DNA of 64,000 nt, from the NCBI RefSeq assembly GCF_046569695.1, contig NZ_JBKHUI010000003.1, forward strand, positions 1 through 64,000, given 5' to 3'. Positions 46,366-55,303 of the stretch are shown piece by piece; position 1 is the stretch's first letter, and the number at the start of each line of letters is the position of its first letter. The notes under the pieces were generated by a model. It did not search any database. It saw only the letters and a list, made by a program, of their open reading frames with translations, and had not been told where the DNA came from. Origin of the DNA: Kluyvera sp046569695. Its GTDB lineage: Bacteria > Pseudomonadota > Gammaproteobacteria > Enterobacterales > Enterobacteriaceae. The translations under genes and the position numbers were made by a program.

Positions 46366-48020
46366 TACCAGCTCCGGAATTTCGCAGGTGGGTTGTAAAG
46401 ACCGCCGGACCATTCCACCAGGTCAGCGACGCTACCGGCCGCCAGCAGCGAACGGGTGGCATCGGTACGACGAATGCCCATATCTTCCGGATAGACCACC
46501 TTGCCGCTCTGACGCAGTTCGGCAACGCGTTTAGCGTCAACGCCCAGGCCGATATCGGTGATACCCGCGACCGCAGCCACCATCGCCCGACGCTCTTCAA
46601 GATCTTTCGCGCGATAGAGGTAGGCGATACCTTCTTCTGTCAGCACGTGCGTCACGTCGTCGCCATAGATCATTACCGGTGCCAGCGGCATGCCGGAGGC
46701 TTTCGCAACGTCAACCGCGTCCAGTTTTTCAACGAAGGTTGGTTTCACACCCGCCTGGAAGGTTTCGACCATCTGCACCACCAGTTTTTTACCGCGCTGC
46801 ATTGGGTCTGGTTCGGTGATCATGTTCAGCCAGGCAGGCGTTGCATGACGACGACCGTGTGGGTCATGGCCCATGTTTGGCGCGCCGCCGAAGCCGGAAA
46901 GACGGCCGCGGGTCACGGTAGAGGAGTTGGCGTAGCCATCAACCTGCAGGGTAGAGCCGATAAACATATCCACCGCGTACTGACCTGCCAGCTGGCAGAA
47001 GGCGCGGTTAGAACGCATCGAGCCGTCGGAACCGGTAAAGAAGATGTCTGGACGAGCGCGGATGTACTCTTCCATCCCCAGCTCACCGCCGAAGCAGTGC
47101 ACGCTTTCTACCCAGCCGCTCTCAATCGCTGGGATTAGCGTTGGATGCGGGTTCAGCGTCCAGTGTTTACAGATTTTGCCTTTCAGGCCGAGCTGTTCGC
47201 CGTAGGTTGGCAGCAGCAGTTCAATCGCCGCGGTGTTAAAGCCGATACCGTGGTTCAGCGACTGAACCTGATGTTCCGCGTAGATGCCTTTAATCGCCAT
47301 CATCGCCATCAGGATGTGTTCCTGTTTGATGAGGCGCGGGTCGCGGGTAAACAGCGGTTCGATAAAGAACGGCTTGTCGGCTACGACAACGAAGTCAACC
47401 CAGGAGCCAGGGATATCGACGCGCGGCAGGTCACACTCATCGTCCACCAGCTCGTTCACCTGTGCGATGACGATGCCGTCGTGGAACGCGGCGGCTTCAA
47501 CCAGCGCTGGAGTATCTTCGGTGCTCGCTCCGGTATAGAGGTTACCTTTGCGGTCAGCTTTAAAACCGGCAATCAGCGCCACGTTCGGCGACAGGTCAAC
47601 GTAGAGACGGGAATAGAGTTCGATGTAGGTATGGATGGCGCCGATTTCCAGCAGGCCATCTTCCAGCAGCTGCGAAATACGCAGGCTCTGGGTACCGGAG
47701 AAGGAGAAGTCCAGCTTGCGGGCGATCCCTTTTTCGAAGATGTCCAGATGCTCGCTGCGGCCGACGCTCGGCATAATCATGTGCAGGTCGTGCACAATCT
47801 GCGGGTTAACCTCGGCCAGCATGCGAGATAAGAAGTCTGCCTGCTTTTGGTTATTCCCTTCTAATACCACGCGGTCACCCGGCGCGATCAGTTTTTCCAG
47901 CATTGCGGTCAGGTCTGCGGTCGGCAGAACCTTACCCTGCACCGGTACGGAAGCCAGACGTCGCTGTTTTTCGGTGCGACGTGTGTTCCAGACGCGTGCT
48001 GGTGTTTGCCCAGATAACAT
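46365..48020 (-). CDS. mdcA: malonate decarboxylase alpha subunit (acetyl-S-ACP:malonate ACP transferase)
   Basis: A 551-residue subunit that swaps acetyl for malonyl on the carrier, releasing acetate and starting each catalytic turn. It resembles the alpha subunits of citrate lyase and CoA-transferase-like enzymes. The blocks LSGFGGAPNMGHDPHGRRHA and PGDRVVLEGNNQKQADFL are family-typical. A perfect AGGAGG ribosome site precedes the ATG. It is the first gene of the mdcABCDEFGH operon and diverges from yheT. Confidence 0.95.
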   Translation of the reverse strand: MLSGQTPARVWNTRRTEKQRRLASVPVQGKVLPTADLTAMLEKLIAPGDRVVLEGNNQKQADFLSRMLAEVNPQIVHDLHMIMPSVGRSEHLDIFEKGIARKLDFSFSGTQSLRISQLLEDGLLEIGAIHTYIELYSRLYVDLSPNVALIAGFKADRKGNLYTGASTEDTPALVEAAAFHDGIVIAQVNELVDDECDLPRVDIPGSWVDFVVVADKPFFIEPLFTRDPRLIKQEHILMAMMAIKGIYAEHQVQSLNHGIGFNTAAIELLLPTYGEQLGLKGKICKHWTLNPHPTLIPAIESGWVESVHCFGGELGMEEYIRARPDIFFTGSDGSMRSNRAFCQLAGQYAVDMFIGSTLQVDGYANSSTVTRGRLSGFGGAPNMGHDPHGRRHATPAWLNMITEPDPMQRGKKLVVQMVETFQAGVKPTFVEKLDAVDVAKASGMPLAPVMIYGDDVTHVLTEEGIAYLYRAKDLEERRAMVAAVAGITDIGLGVDAKRVAELRQSGKVVYPEDMGIRRTDATRSLLAAGSVADLVEWSGGLYNPPAKFRSW

Positions 48021-48268
48021 TATTAACCTCCTGATTCAGCTAATCATTTTGATTGCTTAACACTGAAAAGATTGTGCACCCTGGCGAGAAAGTCATCAAT
48101 TAAGCGTAGGAGAGAATCATTAGCCTGAGAGTAATAATTGAAGTAACAAATTGTGATTAGGATCAGATCCTGACGGGATAAAAACGACTATCGATGCCTC
48201 ATTTTCATAAACACGATGGCAAAGTGACGGTATAGTAGGCGCAGATTCCAGGTAAACATCGCCGAGTT
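48021..48268. promoter_or_regulatory. divergent mdcA / yheT promoter region
   Basis: These 248 bases are AT-rich compared with the flanking genes and must hold the mdcA promoter and its MdcR site, plus the yheT promoter. ATTA-N9-TAAT at 48119-48135 is a partial dyad of the kind LysR regulators bind (tentative). TATAGT at 48231-48236 is a possible yheT -10 with a weak -35. No protein gene is seen. Confidence 0.45.
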
Positions 48269-49291
48269 ATGACTGAAACAACCCACCACGATCTCAGTAT
48301 CGACACCCCAGGCAGCGCGGACTTCGTCCCCATGCGCGGTATCAGCAATCGTCATCTTCAGACCATGCTGCCACGCCTGCTTCGTCGCAAACTGCAATTC
48401 ACCCCGCACTGGCAACGCCTTGAGCTGCCGGACGGCGACTTCGTCGATTTAGCGTGGAGTGAAGACCCGGCGGGTGCGCTGCATAAGCCTCGTCTGGTGG
48501 TGTTTCATGGCCTGGAGGGCAGCCTGCATAGCCCATACGCGCATGGCCTGATTAACGCGGCGAAAGCGCAAGGCTGGCTGGGCGTGGTGATGCATTTTCG
48601 CGGTTGCAGCGGCGAGCCGAACCGCCTGAACCGTATTTATCACTCAGGTGAAACGGAAGACGGCACCTGGTTCCTGAACTGGCTACAGCGTGAATACGGT
48701 AAAGCGCCGACGGCAGCGGTCGGCTACTCGCTTGGCGGCAATATGCTGGCCTGCCTGCTGGCAAAAGAAGGTGATGACGTGCCGATCGATGCGGCAGTGA
48801 TTGTCTCCGCGCCGTTTATGCTGGAAGCCTGCAGCTACCATATGGATAAAGGCTTCTCACGGGTCTATCAGCGCTATCTGCTGAACCTGTTGAAAGGTAA
48901 CGCCGCGCGTAAGCTCAAAGCCTACCCTGGCTCGCTGCCGGTGGATCTGCGTCAGTTGAAAAGTATGCGTCGCATCCGTGAATTCGACGATTCGATCACC
49001 TCGAAGATCCACGGCTTCGCTGACGCTATTGATTACTACCGTCAATGCAGCGCAATGCCTATCTTAAGCAAAATTACCAAGCCGACGCTGATCATCCATT
49101 CCAAAGACGATCCGTTTATGGACCATCACTCTATTCCTGCCCAGGAAGAGCTGCCGGATAACGTCGTTTATCAACTCACCGAATACGGCGGCCACGTCGG
49201 GTTTATTGGCGGCACCCTGCGCCACCCGGAAATGTGGCTGGAAAAGCGCATCCCCGCCTGGCTGATGCCGTGGCTAGGAGCGAAAGCATGA
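48269..49291 (+). CDS. yheT: alpha/beta hydrolase YheT
   Basis: A 340-residue predicted hydrolase of the UPF0017/ABHD1-3 family. The nucleophile is Ser154 in GYSLGGNML. The HGLEG oxyanion motif is at 80-84, and a late Asp (HSKDDPFMD) and His (GGHVGFIGG) complete the triad. The natural substrate is unknown. Its stop overlaps the yheU start (ATGA), forming a yheT-yheU pair. Confidence 0.95.
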   Translation: MTETTHHDLSIDTPGSADFVPMRGISNRHLQTMLPRLLRRKLQFTPHWQRLELPDGDFVDLAWSEDPAGALHKPRLVVFHGLEGSLHSPYAHGLINAAKAQGWLGVVMHFRGCSGEPNRLNRIYHSGETEDGTWFLNWLQREYGKAPTAAVGYSLGGNMLACLLAKEGDDVPIDAAVIVSAPFMLEACSYHMDKGFSRVYQRYLLNLLKGNAARKLKAYPGSLPVDLRQLKSMRRIREFDDSITSKIHGFADAIDYYRQCSAMPILSKITKPTLIIHSKDDPFMDHHSIPAQEELPDNVVYQLTEYGGHVGFIGGTLRHPEMWLEKRIPAWLMPWLGAKA

Positions 49292-49506
49292 TGATTCCCT
49301 GGCAGGATATCGACCCGGAGACCCTGGATAATCTGATTGAAAGCTTTGTCTTGCGCGAAGGCACTGATTATGGTGAATATGAACGTTCACTTGCGCAAAA
49401 GGTCGCCGACGTCAAACACCAGCTACAAACAGGCGAAGCGGTGCTGGTCTGGTCTGAGCTTCACGAGACCGTCAACATCATGCCCCGTAACCAATTTCGC
49501 GGTTAA
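49288..49506 (+). CDS. yheU: UPF0270 family protein YheU
   Basis: A 72-residue acidic protein of the UPF0270 family, with the conserved core NLIESFVLREGTDYGEYE and an IMPRNQFRG end. Function is unknown. The start is the ATG overlapping the yheT stop, which gives exactly the E. coli length. prkB follows 66 bases later. Confidence 0.94.
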   Translation: MMIPWQDIDPETLDNLIESFVLREGTDYGEYERSLAQKVADVKHQLQTGEAVLVWSELHETVNIMPRNQFRG

Positions 49507-49572
49507 CTATACTCTAACGACAGGAAGCGTTTTACCCCGCTTCCGTTGTCGTCTGTTCAGGGAGTTATTCGC

Positions 49573-50436
49573 ATGTCAGCCAAACATCCGGTCATTGCCG
49601 TTACCGGCTCCAGCGGAGCGGGAACCACCACCACCAGCCTCGCGTTTCGTAAAATCTTTGCTCAACTCAACCTGCGCGCGGCAGAAGTCGAAGGCGACAG
49701 CTTTCACCGCTATACCCGCCCTGAAATGGATATGGCGATTCGCAAGGCCCGTGACCTTGGCCGCCATATCAGCTACTTCGGCCCGGATGCCAACGACTTT
49801 GGCCTGCTGGAACAGACCTTTCGCGACTACGGCCTGAACGGGCAAGGGAAATCGCGTAAATACCTGCATACCTACGACGAAGCCGTACCGTGGAACCAGG
49901 TGCCCGGCACATTTACGCCGTGGCAGCCGCTGCCAGAACCGACCGATGTGCTGTTTTATGAAGGGTTGCACGGCGGCGTCGTCACCCCGCAGCACGACGT
50001 GGCTCGCCATGTTGACCTGCTGGTTGGCGTAGTACCGATTGTTAACCTGGAGTGGATCCAGAAGATGATCCGCGACACCAGCGAGCGTGGCCACTCCCGC
50101 GAGGCGGTGATGGATTCGGTGGTGAGGTCGATGGAAGACTATATCAACTTCATTACCCCGCAGTTCTCCCGCACCCATATCAACTTCCAGCGCGTGCCGA
50201 CGGTCGACACCTCTAACCCGTTTGCGGCGAAAAGCATTCCGTCACTGGACGAGAGTTTTGTGGTGATTCACTTCCGTAATCTCGACCACATCGACTACCC
50301 GTGGCTACTGGCCATGTTGCAGGGGTCATTTATCTCGCATATGAATACGCTGGTCGTTCCCGGCGGGAAGATGGGGCTGGCGATGGAATTAATCATGATG
50401 CCGCTGGTGCAGCGGCTGATGGAAGGCAGAAACTAG
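49573..50436 (+). CDS. prkB: phosphoribulokinase-like protein PrkB
   Basis: A 287-residue P-loop kinase of the PRK/URK family, with Walker A GSSGAGTTTTS near the N-terminus and a conserved VEGDSFHRYTR segment. Enterobacteria have no Calvin cycle, so the name reflects homology and the substrate is not known. The start is the ATG at 49573 (MSAKHP); an upstream in-frame codon would add nine residues before the P-loop domain. A REP unit follows the gene. Confidence 0.93.
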   Translation: MSAKHPVIAVTGSSGAGTTTTSLAFRKIFAQLNLRAAEVEGDSFHRYTRPEMDMAIRKARDLGRHISYFGPDANDFGLLEQTFRDYGLNGQGKSRKYLHTYDEAVPWNQVPGTFTPWQPLPEPTDVLFYEGLHGGVVTPQHDVARHVDLLVGVVPIVNLEWIQKMIRDTSERGHSREAVMDSVVRSMEDYINFITPQFSRTHINFQRVPTVDTSNPFAAKSIPSLDESFVVIHFRNLDHIDYPWLLAMLQGSFISHMNTLVVPGGKMGLAMELIMMPLVQRLMEGRN

Positions 50437-50453
50437 CATCAAGACCAAGCCAG

Positions 50454-50524
50454 GTAGCCCGGACGAGGTGCGCTAGCACCGACTCCGGGAATAGCCCCGG
50501 CGTCACTACGTTCGGCCGGGCTAC
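50454..50524. repeat. REP/BIME-type repeat between prkB and yhfA
   Basis: GTAGCCCGG (50454-50462) opens and CCGGGCTAC (50516-50524) closes the element. An internal imperfect palindrome CCCCGGCGTCACTACGTTCG precedes the closing arm. It resembles the middle REP unit at 40890-40918. It lies between the convergent prkB and yhfA. Confidence 0.85.
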
Positions 50525-50537
50525 GTCTGGCATGTAA

Positions 50538-50942
50538 TCAGCCTTCGATCACTTCGTAAGAGTGGGTGATGTTCACCGCTTTTTCGAGCATCAGCGCCAC
50601 CGAGCAGTATTTCTCAGCAGAGAGATCGACCGCACGCGATACCGCAGCATCCTTCAACTCTTTACCGGTGACAATAAAGTGCAGGTTGATGTGCGTAAAC
50701 AGACGCGGAGCTTCTTCACGACGCTCGGAGGTGAGCTTCACTTCGCAGTCGGTCACGTTATTGCGACCTTTTTGCAGGATGGAGACAACGTCAATCGCGC
50801 TGCAACCACCGGCGGCCATCAGCACCACTTCCATTGGGCTTGGCGCTTTATCGCCAGAGTTGCCGTCCATCAAAATTTGGTGGCCTGAAGCTGACTCACC
50901 GAGGAAGGTTAACCCCTCAACCCATTTCACACGCGCTTGCAT
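50538..50942 (-). CDS. yhfA: OsmC-family protein YhfA
   Basis: A 134-residue OsmC/Ohr-fold protein. Two cysteines, Cys47 (AAGGCSAIDV) and Cys113 (KYCSVALML), are at the positions typical of peroxide-reducing members. The actual substrate is not known. It diverges from crp, as in E. coli, where the shared interval holds CRP-dependent divergent promoters. Confidence 0.94.
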   Translation of the reverse strand: MQARVKWVEGLTFLGESASGHQILMDGNSGDKAPSPMEVVLMAAGGCSAIDVVSILQKGRNNVTDCEVKLTSERREEAPRLFTHINLHFIVTGKELKDAAVSRAVDLSAEKYCSVALMLEKAVNITHSYEVIEG

Positions 50943-51246
50943 AATATTTAACTCCCAGGTTGCAATTTTCTTCTCAGATTACGCGCACATAACAATTCTC
51001 GCAATGGAAGGCGATCGGCGTCATGCTGAAGCGAGACACCAGGAGACACACGGCAAAAGCTATGCTAAAACAGTCGGGATGCTACGGTAATACATAAACG
51101 TACTGCATGTATGCAGAGGACATCACATTACAGGCTGCGACCTGATTCGACAGCCGACTTCCCAGGTAACGGGAAGGATACTATTGCAACCAGTGGCTGC
51201 AATGTTTTTGCCGCTGGGAAGAGCTTATAACAGAGGATAACCGCGC
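50943..51246. promoter_or_regulatory. crp promoter and leader region
   Basis: This 304-base interval between yhfA and crp closely matches the E. coli crp upstream region as I recall it. Conserved stretches include the segment from 51011 (CGATCGGCGTCATGCTGAAG), the TATGCT (51061) and TACGGT (about 51083) promoter-like hexamers at 16-base spacing, and a half-site ATCACATT (about 51122) for CRP autoregulation. The exact start point (about 51090) is estimated. No protein gene is seen. Confidence 0.6.
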
Positions 51247-51879
51247 ATGGTGCTTGGCAAACCGCAAACAGACCCTACTCTCGAATGGTTCTTGTCTCAT
51301 TGCCATATTCATAAGTACCCATCGAAGAGCACGCTGATTCACCAGGGTGAAAAAGCAGAGACGCTGTATTACATCGTAAAAGGCTCCGTGGCCGTACTCA
51401 TCAAGGATGAAGAAGGCAAAGAGATGATCCTCTCTTACCTTAACCAGGGCGATTTTATCGGCGAGCTGGGCCTGTTCGAAGAAGGCCAGGAACGCAGCGC
51501 ATGGGTACGAGCAAAAACCGCTTGTGAAGTTGCTGAAATCTCTTATAAAAAATTCCGTCAGCTGATCCAGGTTAACCCGGACATTCTGATGCGTCTCTCT
51601 TCTCAGATGGCGCGTCGTCTGCAGGTCACTTCCGAAAAAGTCGGTAACCTGGCCTTCCTGGACGTTACCGGTCGTATCGCACAGACCCTGCTGAACCTGG
51701 CAAAACAGCCTGATGCCATGACCCACCCAGACGGTATGCAGATCAAAATCACCCGTCAGGAAATCGGTCAGATCGTTGGCTGCTCCCGCGAAACCGTGGG
51801 CCGTATTCTGAAAATGCTGGAAGATCAGAACCTGATCTCCGCTCACGGCAAAACCATTGTCGTTTACGGTACCCGCTAA
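51247..51879 (+). CDS. crp: cAMP receptor protein
   Basis: A 210-residue global regulator. The N-terminal cAMP-binding domain includes GELGLFEEGQERSAWVRA with the Arg-Ser pair that binds cAMP phosphate. The C-terminal winged helix includes the recognition helix in IGQIVGCSRETVGRILK. As far as I can recall, it is almost identical to the E. coli protein, with a Ser near residue 118 where E. coli has Ala. A likely target site in this window is the perfect CRP palindrome at 56668. Confidence 0.99.
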   Translation: MVLGKPQTDPTLEWFLSHCHIHKYPSKSTLIHQGEKAETLYYIVKGSVAVLIKDEEGKEMILSYLNQGDFIGELGLFEEGQERSAWVRAKTACEVAEISYKKFRQLIQVNPDILMRLSSQMARRLQVTSEKVGNLAFLDVTGRIAQTLLNLAKQPDAMTHPDGMQIKITRQEIGQIVGCSRETVGRILKMLEDQNLISAHGKTIVVYGTR

Positions 51880-51887
51880 TCCGGCCC

Positions 51888-51925
51888 AAAATGGCGTATT
51901 GTGAAAGCAATACGCCATTTTTGTT
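51888..51925 (+). terminator. intrinsic terminator of crp
   Basis: A 13-pair perfect stem, AAAATGGCGTATT (51888-51900) with AATACGCCATTTT (51909-51921), loop GTGAAAGC, then TTGTTTT. An in-frame GTG in the loop would be an earlier yhfK start, but it lies inside the terminator and is rejected. Confidence 0.92.
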
Positions 51926-51933
51926 TTCCCCCT

Positions 51934-54009
51934 ATGTGGCGCAGGCTGATTTACCACCCGGAAGTCAACTATGCACTGCGGCAAACGCTGGTGTTATGCC
52001 TGCCGGTTGCCATCGGGCTGCTTCTCGGCCACCTCCAGCAAGGTTTGCTGTTCTCCTTAGTGCCCGCCTGCTGCAATATCGCTGGCCTCGACACGCCGCA
52101 TAAACGCTTCTTTAAGCGCCTGATTATCGGCGGCTGCCTGTTTGCCGGCTGTAGCCTTGCCGTGCAACTGCTGCTGGCGGACGATATTCCCTTACCGTTG
52201 ATTCTCACCGGGCTGGCGCTGCTACTTGGCGTCACGGCAGAAATCAGCGCGCTACACGGGCGGCTACTGCCCGCCTCGCTAATTGCCTCCATCTTTACGC
52301 TAAGCCTGGCGGGTAATATGCCCATCTGGGAGCCGTTGCTGCTCTACGCGCTAGGCACGCTGTGGTACGGGCTGTTTAACTGGTGGTGGTTCTGGATGTG
52401 GCGCGAACAGCCGCTGCGGGAATCGCTGAGCCTGCTCTATCGCCAGCTCGCCGAATACTGTGAAGCGAAATATAGCCTGCTGACGCAGCACACCGACCCG
52501 AGCACCGCGCTACCGCCGTTGCTGACTCGCCAGCAAAAAGTGGTGGATCTGATCTCCCAGTGCTACCAGCAGTTGCACATGCTTGCGGCGAATCAGCATA
52601 ACGATTACAAGCGCCTGCTGCGCGCCTTCCAGGTGGGGCTCGATTTACAGGAGCACATCTCCGTCAGCCTGCACCAACCGGAAGAGGTGCAAAAGCTGGT
52701 TGAACGCAGCCACGCCGAAGCGGTGATCCGCTGGAATGCGCAGACCGTCGCCGCGCGTCTGCGCGTGCTGGCGGATGACATCCTTTATCACCGCTACCCG
52801 ACTCGCTTCAACATGGATAAGCAGATTGGCGCGCTGGAAAAAATTGCCGACCAGCACCCGGACAACCCGGTCGGCCAGTTCTGCGCCTGGCACTTTAGCC
52901 GCATCGCCCGCGTGCTGCGCTCCCAGCGCCCACTCTACCCGCGCAACCTGATGGCCGATAAAGAGCGCCGCCTGCCTCTGCTCCCGGCGCTTAAAAACTA
53001 CCTGTCGCTGAAATCCCCGGCGCTGCGTAATGCCGCCCGGCTCAGCGTGATGCTCAGCATCGCCAGCCTGATGGGTGCCGCGCTGCATCTGCCAAAGCCT
53101 TACTGGATCCTGATGACGGTGCTACTGGTCACGCAAAACGGCTATGGCGCGACCCGCGTACGTATTTTCCACCGCGCGGCAGGTACGCTGGCGGGGTTAG
53201 TAATTGCCGCCGTGGTTCTGCACTTCCACACCTCAGAAGGGCTGGCGTTAACGGGCATGCTGATCGTCACGCTGGGGAGCTACCTGATTATCCGTCGTCA
53301 CTACGGCTGGGCCACCGTTGGCTTTACCATCACCGCGGTATATACCCTGCAAATTCTGACGCTGAACGGCGAGCAGTTTATCGTCGCGCGCTTTATCGAT
53401 ACCATCATCGGCTGCCTGATTGCCTTTGGCGGCATGATCTGGCTGTGGCCGCAGTGGCAGAGCGGCCAGCTGCGGCAAAATGCCCAGGCGGCGCTGGAGG
53501 CCGACCAGGAAGCTATTCGTCTTATCCTGAGCCCCGACCCGCAGGCACCAAAGCTTGCCTACCAGCGGATGCGCGTCAACCAGGCACACAACACGCTCTT
53601 CAACACGCTGAATCAGGCCATGCAGGAGCCGGGCTTCAACCCGCGCTATCTGGAAGACATGAAGCTGTGGGTCACCCATAGTCAGTTTATCGTCGAGCAC
53701 ATCAACGCCATGACTACGCTGGCGCGCGAGCACAACATGCTGACGCCGGACCTTGCGCAGCAGTATCTGGAGTCCTGTGAGGTTGCCCTTCAGCGCTGTC
53801 AGCAGCGTCTGGAGTACGATGAAGCGGGAAGCAGCGGTGAGGTGAATATTATGGAGTCGCCGGATGCGCTGTCCCACGGGCCGTTAAGCACCATGGAACA
53901 GCATCTTCAGCGTATTCTGGGGCATCTGAGCACTATGCACACCATCTCGTCGGTGGCCTGGCGGCAGCGCCCCCGTCATGGAGGCTGGTTAAAACGACGG
54001 ACTAGCTAA
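51934..54009 (+). CDS. yhfK: FUSC/YccS-family inner-membrane protein YhfK
   Basis: A 691-residue membrane protein related to aromatic-acid efflux proteins (AaeB/FUSC type). It has an N-terminal cluster of about six hydrophobic segments (about 15-165), a cytoplasmic region, a second cluster (about 365-505) and a C-terminal soluble domain. The start is the ATG at 51934 (MWRRLIYHPE), which matches the E. coli protein. The transported substrate is unknown. It converges on argD with an eight-base overlap. Confidence 0.93.
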   Translation: MWRRLIYHPEVNYALRQTLVLCLPVAIGLLLGHLQQGLLFSLVPACCNIAGLDTPHKRFFKRLIIGGCLFAGCSLAVQLLLADDIPLPLILTGLALLLGVTAEISALHGRLLPASLIASIFTLSLAGNMPIWEPLLLYALGTLWYGLFNWWWFWMWREQPLRESLSLLYRQLAEYCEAKYSLLTQHTDPSTALPPLLTRQQKVVDLISQCYQQLHMLAANQHNDYKRLLRAFQVGLDLQEHISVSLHQPEEVQKLVERSHAEAVIRWNAQTVAARLRVLADDILYHRYPTRFNMDKQIGALEKIADQHPDNPVGQFCAWHFSRIARVLRSQRPLYPRNLMADKERRLPLLPALKNYLSLKSPALRNAARLSVMLSIASLMGAALHLPKPYWILMTVLLVTQNGYGATRVRIFHRAAGTLAGLVIAAVVLHFHTSEGLALTGMLIVTLGSYLIIRRHYGWATVGFTITAVYTLQILTLNGEQFIVARFIDTIIGCLIAFGGMIWLWPQWQSGQLRQNAQAALEADQEAIRLILSPDPQAPKLAYQRMRVNQAHNTLFNTLNQAMQEPGFNPRYLEDMKLWVTHSQFIVEHINAMTTLAREHNMLTPDLAQQYLESCEVALQRCQQRLEYDEAGSSGEVNIMESPDALSHGPLSTMEQHLQRILGHLSTMHTISSVAWRQRPRHGGWLKRRTS

Positions 54010-55219
54010 CGATTTTAGCGACCGCCTGAGCGAAGCGCTGCATCCCTTCGTCGATATCCACCTCTTCCACCACCAGCGATGGCGCAAAGCGCATCACGTC
54101 CGGCCCTGCGTTCAGAACCATCACGCCAACGTCCGCCGCTGCGTAGAGGAAATCACGCGCCCGGCCTTTATATTTCTCGTTCAGCGCCGCGCCAATCAGC
54201 AGACCCATACCGCGCACGTCGCTAAAGACATCGTACTTCGCGTTGATGTGCTGCAGATGCTGCACAAAGCGCTCGCGCTTGGCGTTCACGCCGTTCAGCA
54301 CTTCCGGGGTGTTGATAATATCGAATGCCGCACCGGCTACCGCGCAGGCCAGCGGGTTACCGCCGTAGGTGGAGCCGTGTGAGCCGACGTGGAACGCGCT
54401 GGCAATCTCATTGGTGGTCAGCATCGCGCTCACCGGGAAGCCACCGCCCAACGCTTTGGCGCTGGTGAGAATATCTGGCGTCACGCCATAGTGCATATAG
54501 GCAAACAGCGAGCCGGTACGCCCCATGCCGCTTTGCACTTCATCAAATACCAGCAGCGCCTGATGCTTATCGCACAGCGCGCGCAGGCCCTGTAAGAACT
54601 CAGGGGTCGCCGCCAGCACGCCACCTTCGCCCTGAATCGGCTCAACTACGATGGCGCAGGTATGATCATCGATTACCGCTTCCACCGCATGCAGGTCGTT
54701 AAACGGTACGTGGACGATATCGGCGGGTTTCGGGCCAAAGCCGTCGGAGTACTTCGGCTGCCCGCCAACGGAGACGGTAAACAGCGAACGGCCGTGGAAG
54801 GCATTATGGAAAGCGATGATTTTAGTTTTGTACGGGCTATGACGGGTAGAGGCGTAGTAGCGCGCCAGCTTAAAAGCCGTTTCGTTCGCTTCCGTCCCGG
54901 AGTTCATAAACACCACGCGCTCGGCGAAGGTCGCGTCTACCAGCTTCTGGCCCAGACGCAGCGCCGGCTCGTTGGTGAAAACGTTACTGGTGTGCCACAG
55001 CGTTTCGCCCTGGGTTTTCAGCGCTTCAACCAGTGCCGGATGACAGTGGCCTAACGCAGTCACCGCGATACCGCCCGCGAAATCAACGTACTCTTTGCCT
55101 TGCTGATCCCACACGCGGCTCCCTTTACCTTTCACCGGAATAAATTCCGCCGGTGCATAGATTGGCAAAATGACCTGATCGAAGGTCGCGCGGCTAATAG
55201 CAGGTTGTTTGGTTTCCAT
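54002..55219 (-). CDS. argD: acetylornithine / succinyldiaminopimelate aminotransferase
   Basis: A 405-residue class III PLP aminotransferase serving arginine and lysine synthesis. The PLP lysine is Lys255 in LTSAKALGGG and the pyridine-N aspartate is Asp226 in VFDEVQSG. SGTEANE (107-113) binds the cofactor phosphate. Upstream are tandem sequences resembling ArgR boxes, in line with arginine repression known in E. coli. Confidence 0.97.
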   Translation of the reverse strand: METKQPAISRATFDQVILPIYAPAEFIPVKGKGSRVWDQQGKEYVDFAGGIAVTALGHCHPALVEALKTQGETLWHTSNVFTNEPALRLGQKLVDATFAERVVFMNSGTEANETAFKLARYYASTRHSPYKTKIIAFHNAFHGRSLFTVSVGGQPKYSDGFGPKPADIVHVPFNDLHAVEAVIDDHTCAIVVEPIQGEGGVLAATPEFLQGLRALCDKHQALLVFDEVQSGMGRTGSLFAYMHYGVTPDILTSAKALGGGFPVSAMLTTNEIASAFHVGSHGSTYGGNPLACAVAGAAFDIINTPEVLNGVNAKRERFVQHLQHINAKYDVFSDVRGMGLLIGAALNEKYKGRARDFLYAAADVGVMVLNAGPDVMRFAPSLVVEEVDIDEGMQRFAQAVAKIVS

Positions 55220-55252
55220 GTCATGCCCTTCTGCAAACGATGAAGCAATGAT

Positions 55253-55291
55253 TGTGAGAATTTATCCACAAAATATGCATAAAAAATCACG
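55253..55291 (-). promoter_or_regulatory. candidate tandem ArgR boxes upstream of argD
   Basis: Two 18-base segments, TGTGAGAATTTATCCACA (55253-55270) and TATGCATAAAAAATCACG (55274-55291), are separated by exactly three bases, the spacing of E. coli ARG-box pairs. Each has about three mismatches to the ArgR consensus. They lie 34-72 bases upstream of the argD start. Confidence 0.55.
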
Positions 55292-55303
55292 TCATGGCAA
55301 CTA

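Noticed and set aside
39900..48020. mdc cluster as a mobile genomic island
   Set aside because: No integrase, transposase, tRNA gene or flanking direct repeats can be seen, so only a chromosomal cluster at a variable site is claimed.
51901..51933. Upstream GTG start for yhfK
   Set aside because: It lies in the loop of the crp terminator hairpin, lacks a ribosome site, and the family protein begins MWRRLIYHP at 51934.
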